Positions 24,517 to 35,645 of a DNA stretch of 64,000 nucleotides are shown piece by piece. Source of the DNA: Callaeas wilsoni (lineage: Eukaryota > Chordata > Aves > Passeriformes > Callaeidae); the NCBI GenBank assembly GCA_013398955.1, contig VWPU01010164.1, positions 186,001-250,000 of the forward strand. Direction: 5' to 3'. The position numbers and the translations under genes are program-made. Position 1 is the first letter of the stretch; the number at the start of each line of letters is the position of its first letter. The notes under the pieces were generated by a model that was given only the letters and a program-made list of their open reading frames with translations, was not told the origin of the DNA and made no database searches.

Positions 24517-26135
24517 ACAGAATCAGAGGGTTACAGAATCAACTAGCTTGGAAAAGACCTCCGATATCATCAAGCCCAACTCATTATTGAACACCAACGT
24601 GTCAACCACACCATGGTACTAAGTGTGACATCCAATTTTTCCTTAAATACCTGCATGGACAGCCCATTCCAATACCTAATCGCCATTCTGTGAAGAAATT
24701 ATCCCTAATGTCCAACCTGAACCTCCCCTGGCACAGCTTAAGATTATGTCCTCTTGTCCTACTGCTGGTTACCTGGGAGAAGAGACTGACCGTCACCTGG
24801 CTACGCCCTCCTTTCAGGCAGTTGTAGAGAGCAAGGTCCCCACTGAGCCTCCTTTTCTCCAGGCTGAACAACCCCAGCTCCCTCAGTTGCTCCTCATCAG
24901 ACCTGTGCTCCAGACCCCTCATGTTCTCTGGACATGCTCCAGCACCTCAATATCCTTCCTGAATTGAGAGGCCCAGAACTGGACACGACACTCAAGGTGT
25001 GGCCTCACCAGTGCCAGGCGTAGCAGGGAGAATCACTCTCCTAATCCTGCTGGCCACACCATTGCTGATACAGGCCAGGATGCCATTGGCATTACTGGTC
25101 ATGTGGGCGCACTGCGTATTCAGCTGGCTGTTAACCAGCACCCTCATGTCCTTTTCCACTGGGAAACTTTCCAGCCACTGTTCCCTGAACCTGTAACACT
25201 ACCTGGGGTTATTGTGGCCAAAATACAGGACCCAGCACTTGGTCTACTTGAAGCTTACATGGTTGACCTCAGCCCACTGATCCAGCTTGTCCAGGTCCCT
25301 CTGCAGAGCCTTCCTGCCCACCAGAAGATCAATACTCCAACCCAGCTTGGTGTCAACAATGAATTTGCTAATGATGGACTCAATCCCCTCATCCAGATCA
25401 TCAATAAAGATGTTAAACAAGACTAGGCCCAACTCTGATCCTTAGGGGACACCACTAGTGACTGGCTGCCAGCTGAATGCGGCATCATTCACCACCACTC
25501 TCTAGGCCCAACCAGTTCTTAACCCAGCAAAGAGTGCACCTGTCCAAGCCACGGGCTGCCAGCTTTTCCAGGAGGATGCTGTGAGATACAGTGTCAAAGG
25601 CTTTGCTGAAGTCCAGAAAACTACCTTTGAAGCCTTTCCTTCATCCAGCGGAAGAGGTCAAAAAAGGAGATCAGGTTGGTTGGGCAAGACCTGCTGTTCC
25701 TAAGCCCATGCTGGCTGGGTGTGATCCCTTGAGTGTCCTATACATGTCATGTGGTTGCACTCAAGACAATCTGCTCCACAACACTGTTGAGCCCTGAGGT
25801 CAGGCTGACAGACCTGTAGTTCCCTCAGTCCCTCTTCCAGCCCTTTTTGTGGAGGGGTTTCACATTGGCCAACCTCCAGTCATCTGAGACCTCCTCGTTC
25901 AGCCAGGAATGATGATAAATGATGGACAGCAGCTTAGCGAGCTCTTCCACCAGCTCCCTCAGTACCCTTGGATGAATCCCCTCTGGCCCCATAGACTTAT
26001 TAGTGTCTAAGTGTCTCAGCAGGTCACTAACTACTTCCTCTTGGATTACAGGGGGTCCATTCAGCTCCCTGTCCATGTCTACCAGGTCAGGAGGCCAGTT
26101 GTCCTGAGGATAACTGGTCTTACTCTTGAAGACTG
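24517..26135 (-). mobile_element. CR1 LINE, 5'-truncated, minus strand
   Basis: This is a 1.6-kb avian CR1 copy in reverse. Its 3' tail appears on the + strand as CACAGAATCAGAGGGTTACAGAATCA at 24517-24542, followed by CTAGCTTGGAAAAGACCTCC, typical of CR1 3' ends. It then runs back through the C-terminal part, thumb and palm of ORF2 to about 26135, where homology stops at a segment reading ASVF on the minus strand. The endonuclease domain, ORF1 and 5' UTR are absent, the usual result of incomplete target-primed reverse transcription. The wording of the 3' end suggests a CR1-C/E/J-like subfamily, from memory. Confidence 0.92.
24602..26130 (-). pseudogene. Broken CR1 ORF2 (reverse transcriptase) fragment
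   Basis: In functional CR1 this ORF encodes an endonuclease/reverse transcriptase. Here only the reverse transcriptase and C-terminal parts remain. From its 5' side: 26130-25825 encodes the start of the RT domain with LDTNKSMGPEGIHPRVLREL and DDWRLANVKPLHKKG. Frameshifts follow. The conserved GVPQGSVLG block reads GVP, stop, GSELG, with the stop at 25442-25444. The catalytic FADD box near 25351-25371 reads FIVD, losing one catalytic Asp. The C-terminal block at 24922-24602 keeps [20 protein letters not shown] and [10 protein letters not shown]. It cannot make an active enzyme. Confidence 0.88.
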
Positions 26136-28281
26136 AAGCAGTTCTGCTCCCTTGTGTATTTTGCACAAGATTTTGCTTTTCGCTCACCCCTAGTTATTTT
26201 GTACCCATAAGAGCGGGTATCAAAGCTTAAAGGATCCCACAGCAGAGGCTGGGACCTCAGCAGCCTCTCTGAATCGAGGCTTTATTCAGGTTTGCAATGA
26301 CAAATTCATAAATGTATTTGGAGCCCTGTATTCTGTTGAATTGTGTGGACTTGAGTCTCCACTGCACTTTTGAGGACCTGAGGCCAAGGCTGTGTACAGA
26401 TTTCCTGCAATAAGTGCTTAGGTCTGTGAACACTACCACTCAAGAGAAAGTAATTCAAATTAAGATCTTGGTTTTCAAAGGCTGACACACACTGGCTTGT
26501 TTTCCAGCTGTTGAGGCAATTGGCTGTGAAACTTGGGTTAATAGCTTGTAGAAAGCAGTCACAGTATCATCTCTCTCTCATGACTGGAGGTTGACTAGCA
26601 ATTCCTGATGACAAGTCAGTTTTTCATTACTACATTAAACATAATTGTGATAATGTTAAAGTTAACATCTGAATAAAAGAAGGAGAAAGTTATTTTGGCT
26701 ACCTCTTCCATCAAAATCATAATGGGTGCATGCAACTCAAAAAAGCTTTTGAGATGTAAAAGCAGCCTTAAAATACCATGACAAATCAGTGTTTTTGGTG
26801 TTCACTTCTTGCTTCTGCACTGTTCAAGGCTATTTTACATCCAGAAAACTGAAATAGTGTCATTTGTAGAACGATTAATTAAACACATGATGTGTGAAAA
26901 GTGTAATTTTATTTTGAGTGACTAGTTAGGTGAGAGATTTAGCACTAAAGGGCATCTTTTTCATATAATATCTTGAATCTCGCTTATATCTAGACAAAAG
27001 AAGCAAAATCAGAGAAGATGAAAGCTAATGAAGACTAAAAACCACGGGTTTTGAAACATACTATAAAGTAGAAAAATAATTTCTGATGAGCAAAAGTTAC
27101 AAAGACACACAGGGGAGGGGTAAAGGAGGGGAATTGTAGTGTATTCAGTACTGAAATGATCTGATCTTGAAAAGCTATAAGTGAAAAATGCAGGAAATTT
27201 GTGGAAACCAGTTTAAGATGCTATTGTTTACAAAGGTACCAAGTTATTCTTAATTCCAAATTACCTTCAAGTAGGTACATATTTCTTCCTCTCCTTTATG
27301 AGGCTGCCAAAATTCAGTATTCTAGCCCGCTTCTAACCTTCCCCACGAGACTCATTCCAATCCTCCTTGGAAGTTTTAAGAGTGGCTGGACTGCTGAAAT
27401 GCTTGGCACTTTCATGAAGATGATTGAGTAAGAAACCTCTACAATAAGAAAGAAATAGGTGGGGGGAGGACAACTGTGATGTTTTTTTCCATTCTTTTCC
27501 AGAAAATGTGGTGAGCTTGAGGTATGGTGTTCAAGTAGAGCTAGTTTATCTTTAAAAGAACAGGTCTATGCCACACAGAACAACACAGCTCTGAAGATGC
27601 ACACTTCTTTAGCCACCTTAATGCAGACATAAAATGTTGTGGTCATCAAATTAACACAAACACATAAAAAATATGAGTAGGGGAGTGTCTGTTTTTGTAC
27701 ACAAAAATGGGAAATAGAGGAAATACTATTATGGAAAAACCATGAATTATTTTGAGAGAAACACTTTTGAAAATTAAGTCTTGCTGTACTGCTATATTCC
27801 CATGCAAAAACAAGTAGAAGGTCATGCAGGTTTGAGTTAAAAATAATGTAAAATCATCTTAACACAGGTAGAAGACGGACTTTCCATGGTTTGACCTATA
27901 GCTTGAAAATCAGGCGCAAAGAGGTGCCCATGTCACTCATTAAAGGATATATTGCTTTCTCCAGAGTTTCTGTCTTTGATCATGGTACCTCAGAGCTACC
28001 CTGGATACCTGGACCATCAGCCAAATGATAAAGAGGGAATATGGTGGTGGATGGAGGGACATTATTTTGGAAGCAAGATTCTTTGGTTTAGGTTCTGATA
28101 TAGAGAATGTTAGATTGTTTATATGAGATATAAAAGCATCAAGAGAAGAGTGGGTGATTCATTCCCTACGCTCTTGATCCCCTGCAGTTCAGTCGATTGA
28201 TTCCCTCTCAGAGAAAGGAACGAGCCCTGAACACGTAGCTTTATTGCCCTTGTTACTAGCATTGGATTTACTGGCTCTTAA
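26136..28281. other. Unannotated DNA between CR1 and solo LTR
   Basis: No gene was recognised. The first 150 bp after the CR1 (TTTTGTACCCATAAGAGCGG, AGGCTTTATTCAGGTTTGC) have a repeat-like look but match no family I can name. The rest is AT-rich with open frames under 77 codons. Confidence 0.5.
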
Positions 28282-28446
28282 TGCTGGTTTTGGCTAGTAT
28301 GGAGTTAAATTTATTCATAGTAGCTGTCATGAGGCTGTGTTTTGGTTTTGTGTTGAAAGCAGTGTTGTGGAGGGAACACAGCTGGGACAGCTGACCACAA
28401 GGAACTAACCAACGAAATATTCCAGGCAATATGGTGTTATGCTCAG

Positions 28447-28455
28447 CATACAAAG
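28447..28455 (+). promoter_or_regulatory. Decayed TATA-like box of the solo LTR
   Basis: CATACAAAG occupies the place of CATATAAAG in the family, within ATGCTCAGCATACAAAGCTGG. One T-to-C change would weaken it as a promoter. Confidence 0.4.
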
Positions 28456-28624
28456 CTGGAGGAAGGAGGAAGTGGGACACAATTAGTGTGACAACATTTG
28501 TCTTTCCAAGTCAGAGACGTGATGGAGCCCTGCTGTCCTGGGAATGGCAGAACACTTGTCTGCCCATGAGAAGGGGTGAATATATTCATTTTGCTTTGCT
28601 TGTGTGAGTGGCTTTTCTTTACCA

Positions 28625-28630
28625 ATTAAA
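28625..28630 (+). promoter_or_regulatory. ATTAAA polyadenylation signal of the solo LTR
   Basis: The ATTAAA variant signal sits just before CTGTCTTTATCACA, the place that marks the R/U5 end in this LTR family. Confidence 0.45.
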
Positions 28631-28757
28631 CTGTCTTTATCACAGCCCATGAATTTTCTAACTCTTACTCTTCTGATTCTCTCCTCCATTCCTCTGGAGG
28701 GAAGTGAGAGAGTGGCTGCACAAGGCTGAGCTGCCAGCTGCGGGTTAAACCAAAACA

Positions 28758-31700
28758 GACTTTGAGTTTAGACATTCCTTCACCATGCTTCTTAGGGTAG
28801 ACAAAGTGTTATTTCTCTCCCTTAACTTCCTCACATTCCAAAACATTTGCAACCAGCTCAATAATTCTTGCTCTCTTTTATTTAGCTGTGAGGAGTTCTG
28901 GAGATCGGTCCCTTGCTGATTAGAATGACTGAATACATGCTTTGGCTTAAAGCAGGTCATTAATTCATATGGCATATTTCCTCTAGGAATTTATATATGG
29001 GCCATAGCCTCAGAGGGCAAAGTTGAAGGAAATACACCACCCTATGACACCTGAAGATATCGGTCCACCTGAAAGCAGTTCCTAATTCATGAGCCTTCAT
29101 GAGAAGTGGTCTGAAATGAGGAGGATAATTCTGGCCTAAGAAAAAGTACTTTTTGTCAACTTTTCTAGGCTTCATGTTGTGTGACATGCACAAGTAATGC
29201 TATTCTATTACTTTCTAGAAGTTTTCTTCTACTAATTTCTTTGCAAATTAACCAAGAATCATTTAAAATGAAAGTTTTTCTCCCTTCAAGCTGCCAAAAA
29301 GTGATATGGGAATACAACAATGCTAGAATTTTCACACTGCTATGGACACTTTAAGTTTTCATTAAAAAGTTGATGTTCCCACTGCCTCCAGCCAAAATTC
29401 TAAATAAAATTAAAGCAGCACCATTCATACTGCTATAGGAAAGGCTGCTTTTGTATCAATTTCCTACCTGTTGCTGTAAATATTCATTTTGAGTGGAAAC
29501 TTGGTACAAAGTGCATCCTGTTGCCCTTAGAATGATTTTTTTTGGTATTTTTGTCTGATAGCAGGTTTCTTTTGGAAAAAAATACTATACCAATATACAA
29601 CACCGGCTGTAAAAGTATTGCCTGCTTCTACACCCATTGTTTCCCAAAAGGATAACATGTACTTCCTTATTCTATGGAAAGAGAGGAAAATTCTCCCGTA
29701 TTAACTAATTGGGGAGACTTATTTGAAGTGGAATTCATGTCACAAAACTTCTGCTGTGTATAAATTAAAAATGTCTGTGACTTTCTATGAGTAGGCTCAC
29801 TCTTGGAATCATTGTCACCCTCTTCAGCCACCTTGTAATTCATAGACTTCGTCTTCTTTTGAGAGTTTTCTTCTCTCACCCTACAAATTGCCTTAATTTT
29901 GTTCCAGGACTGGCCATTAATTTGCTACCCAGCAGCAACACTGTCTGCTCCAGAGCTCCCCTCACCATGCATCATTCAACTAGAACTGAAAGCTGGATTT
30001 TTGCACAGGTTTCTTACACAGATCATGCAAGTTACAAGCATAACATGGTGGTGTTGGCAGCAGCTAGCAACCAGAAGACACCAGCCCACGTCCAAAGAAT
30101 TTGAGCCAAAACTCTCCTTTTATGTATATGCTAATAGTTTTATTTTTCCTTTTACACAATTATCATTCAGTTCTTACTGCATTTAGTTCATGCTATATAT
30201 ATACTCTGAATGGTTCCGATAAATTGCACAGCTGATAATATTCCTTTTGTAGACCTTTTTTGAGTCATTTGATGGACTACAGCTTTGCTCATTTCTCTTC
30301 TAATTTTTTAACACTGTCAACCTCCTCTCTGTTTCACTTGCACAGAGATGATGCTTAGATATCTTTTTCCCGAGGCCTGGAAAATCCTGGTTTCGCCTCA
30401 ACCATGAAGTATACAGAGACACTAGAAGATTAATTTAGACTAGCTGCTCGGTTTTAGATGTCTACAGTTATATGAATTTAATTCCAACATCTTCTCCTCC
30501 TGCTTACCTTTCCACTGAGAACAGCAGATAAAAACAATTCAGTCTCACACAGATGAGGAGTTTTACTCAGATGTTTTTCTTGTTCAGCATTCTTGGGGAA
30601 TGGCTGGATGGAAGGCTGCCTGGGAGCTTGATCCTGACTGGAAAAGAATGCATAGGTACAGTATTTACTAACTTAAGATAAGGATTAAGTACTATTCCAC
30701 ATCGTCTCCCTTCAATGCGCACATGTTTATTAATGAAATATCTGAATATAGTATCTAGTTCTTTTTAAAAATGGGATATAGTTAGTAATAAGTGCTAATA
30801 AGTGTAATAAGAAATAAATCTTTTTCTAAGACACTACAGTGCAAATAAGCACAATGTTGGGCAGGTTTACTTTTCACTTGTCTTTCAGAAGGTGCAAGAT
30901 CATTCTCCCAAAATGTTCAAAACTTCAGAGCTAAATTAGAATGGCTTTATGAAGTAGTCTTGAAGTATGTTGGAGCCTACCTAATCCTTTTTTGTGGAAA
31001 CAATCAGGGACAAAAGAAGCAGGGTTTTCAAATGTGTAGGAGATACTTATTCTTTTTTTTCTATAAATTCAAGGATTTTTTTTTTCTTGCTTTTCTTTGA
31101 CAACGAGAACATCCTAGTAATTTCTTTTGTCTTCCAGTTAAAAACAACATCTGAGATTACAGCAAAAAACAGCAACAAGATGATTAGTTCCTTTTATGGC
31201 TGGTTGAACAGAGAAAATATGAACAGAGTTTTTTATTTACCTCTATGTCATTAATGAAACACTAATGAAATTAATTAATTCTCTTCTAAAAGGAAAGTGT
31301 TGTGTGTATGACTGATTTTATTAATTTTGCAGAAATATATGAATTGATTAATTTGATTTTGTATTTGGTGTGAGTGTGTGGGCGTATATCTTTTATCAGG
31401 TAAATTCCATCACAAAAGGTTTTCATTTTAAAAAGAAGATACTAGTTTAAAAAATGACAGTGCTTGATTCCAAATTATCTGGATGCATCATAGTAAAATA
31501 AAGGTAAAATCCATCTTGCAACTTCCTTCTACAGATTTCCTCATAATTTGAATCAAATTAATTGTGAGACTCATTTAGTGGTGGGTTTTATTAAATTAAG
31601 GATCCAATCTGTTAATCTGTGCTACCTCACTCATTAATGGGGACAAGCTAGTTCTACAAATTGCAGTTTGAGGTATCCTGAAGTGGTTAAGAAAAGCTCA

Positions 31701-32509
31701 CGCTGAACAGTAACCCCAGCCCTATGCATCTGCTGTGCCTGCACTTCATTCATTATTAGCAATGTTATATATTTAAGATCTGATAGCTCTTTTGGGAGTT
31801 CATAAAGTAGAGTCAGTATAACACAGTCCTATCTTGGGCCTGAATACCCTGCAAGCATGCTGGGGTGGGCAAGCCTAGACACAGACTGTCTGGAGAAAGT
31901 CTTGTTTGTGGGTCATTGTGGGTTTCTTCAGGGTTAGCTTTGTTTCCCAGCTGCTGCCATGTGATTTCCAGTGTTCATCAACACCTTTCTCTCTTCTCTC
32001 TCCTCTAGCATGCACATATTTTGTTCTTTCTACTGACTTGCTATGTAAAAACATTTCTCTATACAGTCAGTGATCTAACTTTCTGAATTCAGTCAGCAGA
32101 CTGTGAACTGAATCAAGGGCAGCAGTGGGTATGGAGAGCAAAAGTGGTGCATTTCACTTGAGCAAAAGCAGGTATCTCCAGTCTGCGCTAATTACCCCAG
32201 GCTCTCTTTGTAGGCAGTGAAGACAGATTGTCCATTTTACTGTTCAGTTCATCTAATCCTGAAGGAGCCATAAAAAGTCATATGAATCTCATTTTGAATG
32301 TAACTGTCTCTCTGCTGACTATATAGAGAGCTTGGGCCAATGACCTCAGATGTGAATGTCTATACTGAATTTGTCTAGTTTGGGTCAGATATATAGACTT
32401 CCAAAAATACCTTTGAAGGCAATCTTGACAAGTCAGAGTGCAGGTCACATATCTAAAAGGGCTCCATAGGGACCCTGGATGATTAGCTTTAGGTTATAAC
32501 AACGTGCTA
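28758..32509. other. Unannotated AT-rich DNA
   Basis: No gene or recognisable interspersed repeat was seen. There are T-rich runs at 31051-31087, AATTAATT-rich sequence near 31270 and open frames up to 105 codons without domains. Confidence 0.55.
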
Positions 32510-33086
32510 TGGTTCTGGTTTACCACCAGCCAGAAGCCAAGCCCACAGATGTGTTCACTCCCTCACCAGCATTGGAGAGAGAATGAGAAGGGTAAAAGCC
32601 AGAAAACTCATGAGTTGACATAAAGGCAGTTCAATAGAGAAGGCAAAAGCCACTCACACAAGCAAAGCAAAACAGGGACTTAATTCACTGATTCCCAAGG
32701 GCAGGGAGGTGATCAGCCATCTCCAGGAGAGCAGGTTCCATCACACACAGTGGTTACTTCGGTAGAAAAACACCATTGCTTCAAACTTTCCCCTACCTTC
32801 CTCCTTCTTTCCCCCAGCTCTGTATACTGAGCATGAAGCCATATGGTCTGGAACATCCCTTTGCGCAGTTGGGGTCACCTGTCCTGGCTGTGTCTCCTCC
32901 CAGCCTCCCATGCACTCCCACTTCCTCACCAGCGTGGCAGTATGGATATCAGAAATGGCTTTGCTGTGTAAGCCCTGCTTAGCAATAAAAAAACGCCTCT
33001 GTAATATCAACCCTGTCTTCATGACAAATCCAAAACACAGCCCCGTTGTGAAGAAAATTAACTCTACCCCAGCCCAAACCAGCACA
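32510..33086 (-). mobile_element. Solo LTR, avian ERVL-like (TguLTR5-like), minus strand
   Basis: Read on the minus strand, this 577-bp segment starts TGTGCTGGTTTGGGCTGGGG and ends near GTAAACCAGAACCA. In between lie AGAGTTAATTTTCTTCACAA, GGGCTGTGTTTTGGATTTG, a CACAGCCAGGACAGGTGACC block, ATGCTCAGTATACAGAGCTGG (decayed TATA position), GCAAAGCAAAAC reversed as GCTTTGCTTGTGTGAGTGG, and the ATTGAACTGCCTTTATGTCAAC polyadenylation and U5 region. It belongs to the same group as 28282-28757 but the opposite orientation and differences show separate insertions. The 114-codon open frame across it (33085-32741) is just translated LTR. No clear target-site duplication is visible. Confidence 0.85.
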
Positions 33087-33387
33087 ACTATGAAGACCTT
33101 TGTATTAGTATCACATTAAGCTGCACCTGCTCATGCTACTTCACAATCCCACAACGAGGTTAAGACATGCTTTCCTGCTCAAGTGACAATGTAGCAAACT
33201 TTTTTGGTTTATGTAAGCAACAATTTTTTTTTGTAGCTATTTCAATTTGACTATGCAATGCCATGAATGACTGTTACAGAACAGCCAAAAGGAGCGTGTC
33301 CTGTGGTAGGAAGACATAAGGGAGGGGATAAAACAGTTAAACTGTGATTGCCACCAAAGCTGTGTAGGGTTGAAGTGGAAGTTTAGA

Positions 33388-33419
33388 GACTTAGCTCCTA
33401 AAGAGCTCTTAGGAGAGTC
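33388..33419. repeat. Imperfect hairpin
   Basis: CTCCTAA at 33395-33401 pairs with TTAGGAG at 33409-33415 around a 7-base loop, and the outer GACT/AGTC (33388-33391 with 33416-33419) can extend the stem past a 3-base bulge. Confidence 0.7.
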
Positions 33420-33443
33420 AAACTCTCTTCCCCTAGCTGCTTA

Positions 33444-33468
33444 GCGATGCATTTCCCCTTAGCATCGC
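33444..33468. repeat. Perfect 7-bp inverted repeat
   Basis: GCGATGC at 33444-33450 is matched by GCATCGC at 33462-33468 with an 11-base pyrimidine-rich loop. It contains CpG sites in an otherwise CpG-poor area. Confidence 0.7.
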
Positions 33469-35548
33469 ATGTTTATAAGATATCTTTAAGGTTACATCTG
33501 TAGCAGTCTGTTTCGGTTTTTTTAAACAGATTTTATTTTAAGCCATGTGTCAAAATGACTCTGTTTTTAAGCAGTAAATGTCATTTTGATATAAATGCAT
33601 TCACTTGACTTTCACTGTGAGGTGATGCCTACTGTGACCATAAAGCTAAAGTTCATTGCCTTGATAAATAGTTCATATCTTGGCTGCTCAACAGAAGGAT
33701 ATCGGAGAGCCCTTAAACTAGTAACTTGTGGGCTGACTAAGTTTGAAAATTATCATTTGTCTTTTGATTTTAATTTCTACATAAAATTATCTATCATCTA
33801 TTCAAGGAAAAATAAGATCTCTAGCTAATTGTGCCTACCCTTTGGGTCAACAATGGGTCAGCTTTGTAGTCCTATGTTAAGGGTTGAGTTGTGCTGTGTC
33901 ACTTTGGTTCTGATATGTTTTATAAGCACCAGCTTGTGTAATTCAGGAAAAACATGTCAACATGGAGCATGCACTCTGCCAGAACAAATATGAATAAGTA
34001 GATTCCTTTTCTTTTGAATAGGATTTACATAATTCTAACTGACGTATTTTTTTTTTTTATCCTGATGCAAAGCACAATATTCAAATCAGAAATAGTGTAG
34101 TGCTTCTCTATCTCGAATTTATCTAGCAGAAAGGATTGCTGATGAATATATGGGTGGGATGTCACAATATAGTAGGTTTTACTTGCTCAAACCATCATTG
34201 TGCCATTTAACAACAATGCTACATCACAAAGAAGGATGCGTAACATATAAGCAAACAGTGGGTAAAAACATATATCGTGTGCCTGCTAAGTACTTTATAG
34301 CCTGGGGGGCAAATTCTCAGCAGGAGCAAACCCAAGTAGCTCTTTGAAGTACATACACTTGCACAGTGCACACTGACAGTCTGGCTCTGGGGCAGACAGG
34401 CAAGCACAACACACTGTGGCAGGTTGATTTTGTGCCAAGAATCTTCTTCATTTCACTTCTGCACAGAACCTTTCTCCATTTCTGCAGGCTGTAAACAATC
34501 TTCTGCTCCCTTTTCCCAGCTACCTAGGAATGCAATCTAAATCCTGGACAAAAATCCATATCACAGAGAAAGCATTTAAAGAAGACAGCAGATGTGTGTA
34601 ACAAAAATGAATGGCACCAGCTGTCGGCAAGCAGAGCTCTGGTTGACACTGCCCTAGGAAGGAATTGAAATATATAGGGTAAAGAAAACCTTTGGGATGG
34701 TTTCTTTTTACCTATTGTGCCTTCCGCTGTTAGGAAACAGACACAAATCAGGGTGTGATTTTGTTGTGTCCGATGGCAAACAACTTTTTTGTGCACTGCT
34801 GTTTCTGTGCCAGTCATTAAATGCCAGTGGCCTAGGGATTTTCTTAGAAAGGTTTGAGTCCTGAATACCCATGTCATTGTCAAGTGAAGTACTCCTAAGG
34901 AAAGTTTATTTTCTTCAGCTAGTCATACAGGGATCTCAGAACGAATATTTGGGATATAGGCAATGCAGATATCTAAAAGAGAGGGGATGAGTTCTGTCCC
35001 CGTCTCTGCTTTTTTGGTCATATAATTTGCACAAATGATCTGTGAGCATCTTCACAAAATTTTCATGAGATAAACCTATTAAAGACAGGTCTGCACAGCT
35101 TTCTCTCTTTTTATCTGTGAGTGGTAATTTGCTGAGAAAACAGCTCAAGCTCCAAAGCTACTTCTGCCTCTGGCTGCCTACTTGCCTCCCAACCACCACC
35201 TTGACATAAAAATCTCCTCGGTTTTGAGTTATCTGTGCATAAATAAGTGGTATCTTAAAATCCCATGTAGATTCAATCAGGAATTGTGAATAGAAATTCA
35301 AGACTTCAGCTCCTGAAATTAATGTCATGTTTGCTGCCAAGTCCCCCATGAATGTCCTTCTCTGTGTGACAGAATGCATGGAGAGCAGTGTCTTGGGGTG
35401 ACACAAGCAGTTAGCAGGGTCGGCACTCAGATATTGATCTTGAGATGGTGGCACACATCAGCAGAGGATGTCTGGCCCAGCAAGTTGATTCAGCATGTTT
35501 TCTGGGTCCCAGGCTGCCTCGAAGGAACAGGAAGAAATAGGTGTTTTC

Positions 35549-35645
35549 AAATCATGGAAATATAGGATGGTTTCAGTTGAAAGGGACCTTAAAGATCATC
35601 TAGTTCCAACACTTCCACCACAGGTTTTCCACAGGCAGGGAAAAG
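35549..35645 (-). mobile_element. CR1 LINE 3' tail fragment, minus strand
   Basis: The + strand reads AAATCATGGAAATATAGGATGG followed by TTTCAGTTGAAAGGGACC, TTAAAGATCATCTAGTTCC and AACACTTCCACCACAGG. This is a reversed CR1 3' UTR end. Only about 95 bp is present, so it is a very strongly 5'-truncated insertion. Confidence 0.85.

Larger units (their letters stand above)
28282..28757 (+). mobile_element. Solo LTR, avian ERVL-like (TguLTR5-like), plus strand
   Basis: A 476-bp segment with TG...CA ends that starts TGCTGGTTTTGGCTAGTATG and ends GGGTTAAACCAAAACA. Along it come GAGGCTGTGTTTTGG, GGGACAGCTGACCAC, the promoter-like ATGCTCAGCATACAAAGCTGG, GATGGAGCCCTGCTGTCCTG, TGTCTGCCCATGAGAAGG, ATTAAACTGTCTTTATCACA and GATTCTCTCCTCCATTCC. 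From memory this order is that of the TguLTR5-type ERVL LTRs widespread in birds. There is no viral internal sequence on either side, so it is a solo LTR. No exact 5-bp target-site duplication is visible (CTTAA before, GACTT after), which suggests an old insertion or ends off by a few bases. Confidence 0.85.
33087..35548. other. Unannotated AT-rich DNA with two small hairpins
   Basis: No gene or repeat family was recognised. Two inverted repeats lie at 33388-33419 and 33444-33468. T or A runs occur near 33224 and 34050. Open frames of up to 119 codons carry no domain. Confidence 0.55.

Noticed and set aside
26136..26300. Possible LTR or other repeat after the CR1
   Set aside because: It looks repeat-like by composition but I could match no family, and no terminal or target-site structure was found.
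28268..28689. Overlapping minus-strand open frames of 60-70 codons
   Set aside because: They are antisense readings of the plus-strand solo LTR at 28282-28757.
32741..33085. 114-codon open frame on the minus strand
   Set aside because: It lies wholly inside the minus-strand solo LTR and is translated LTR sequence, not a gene.
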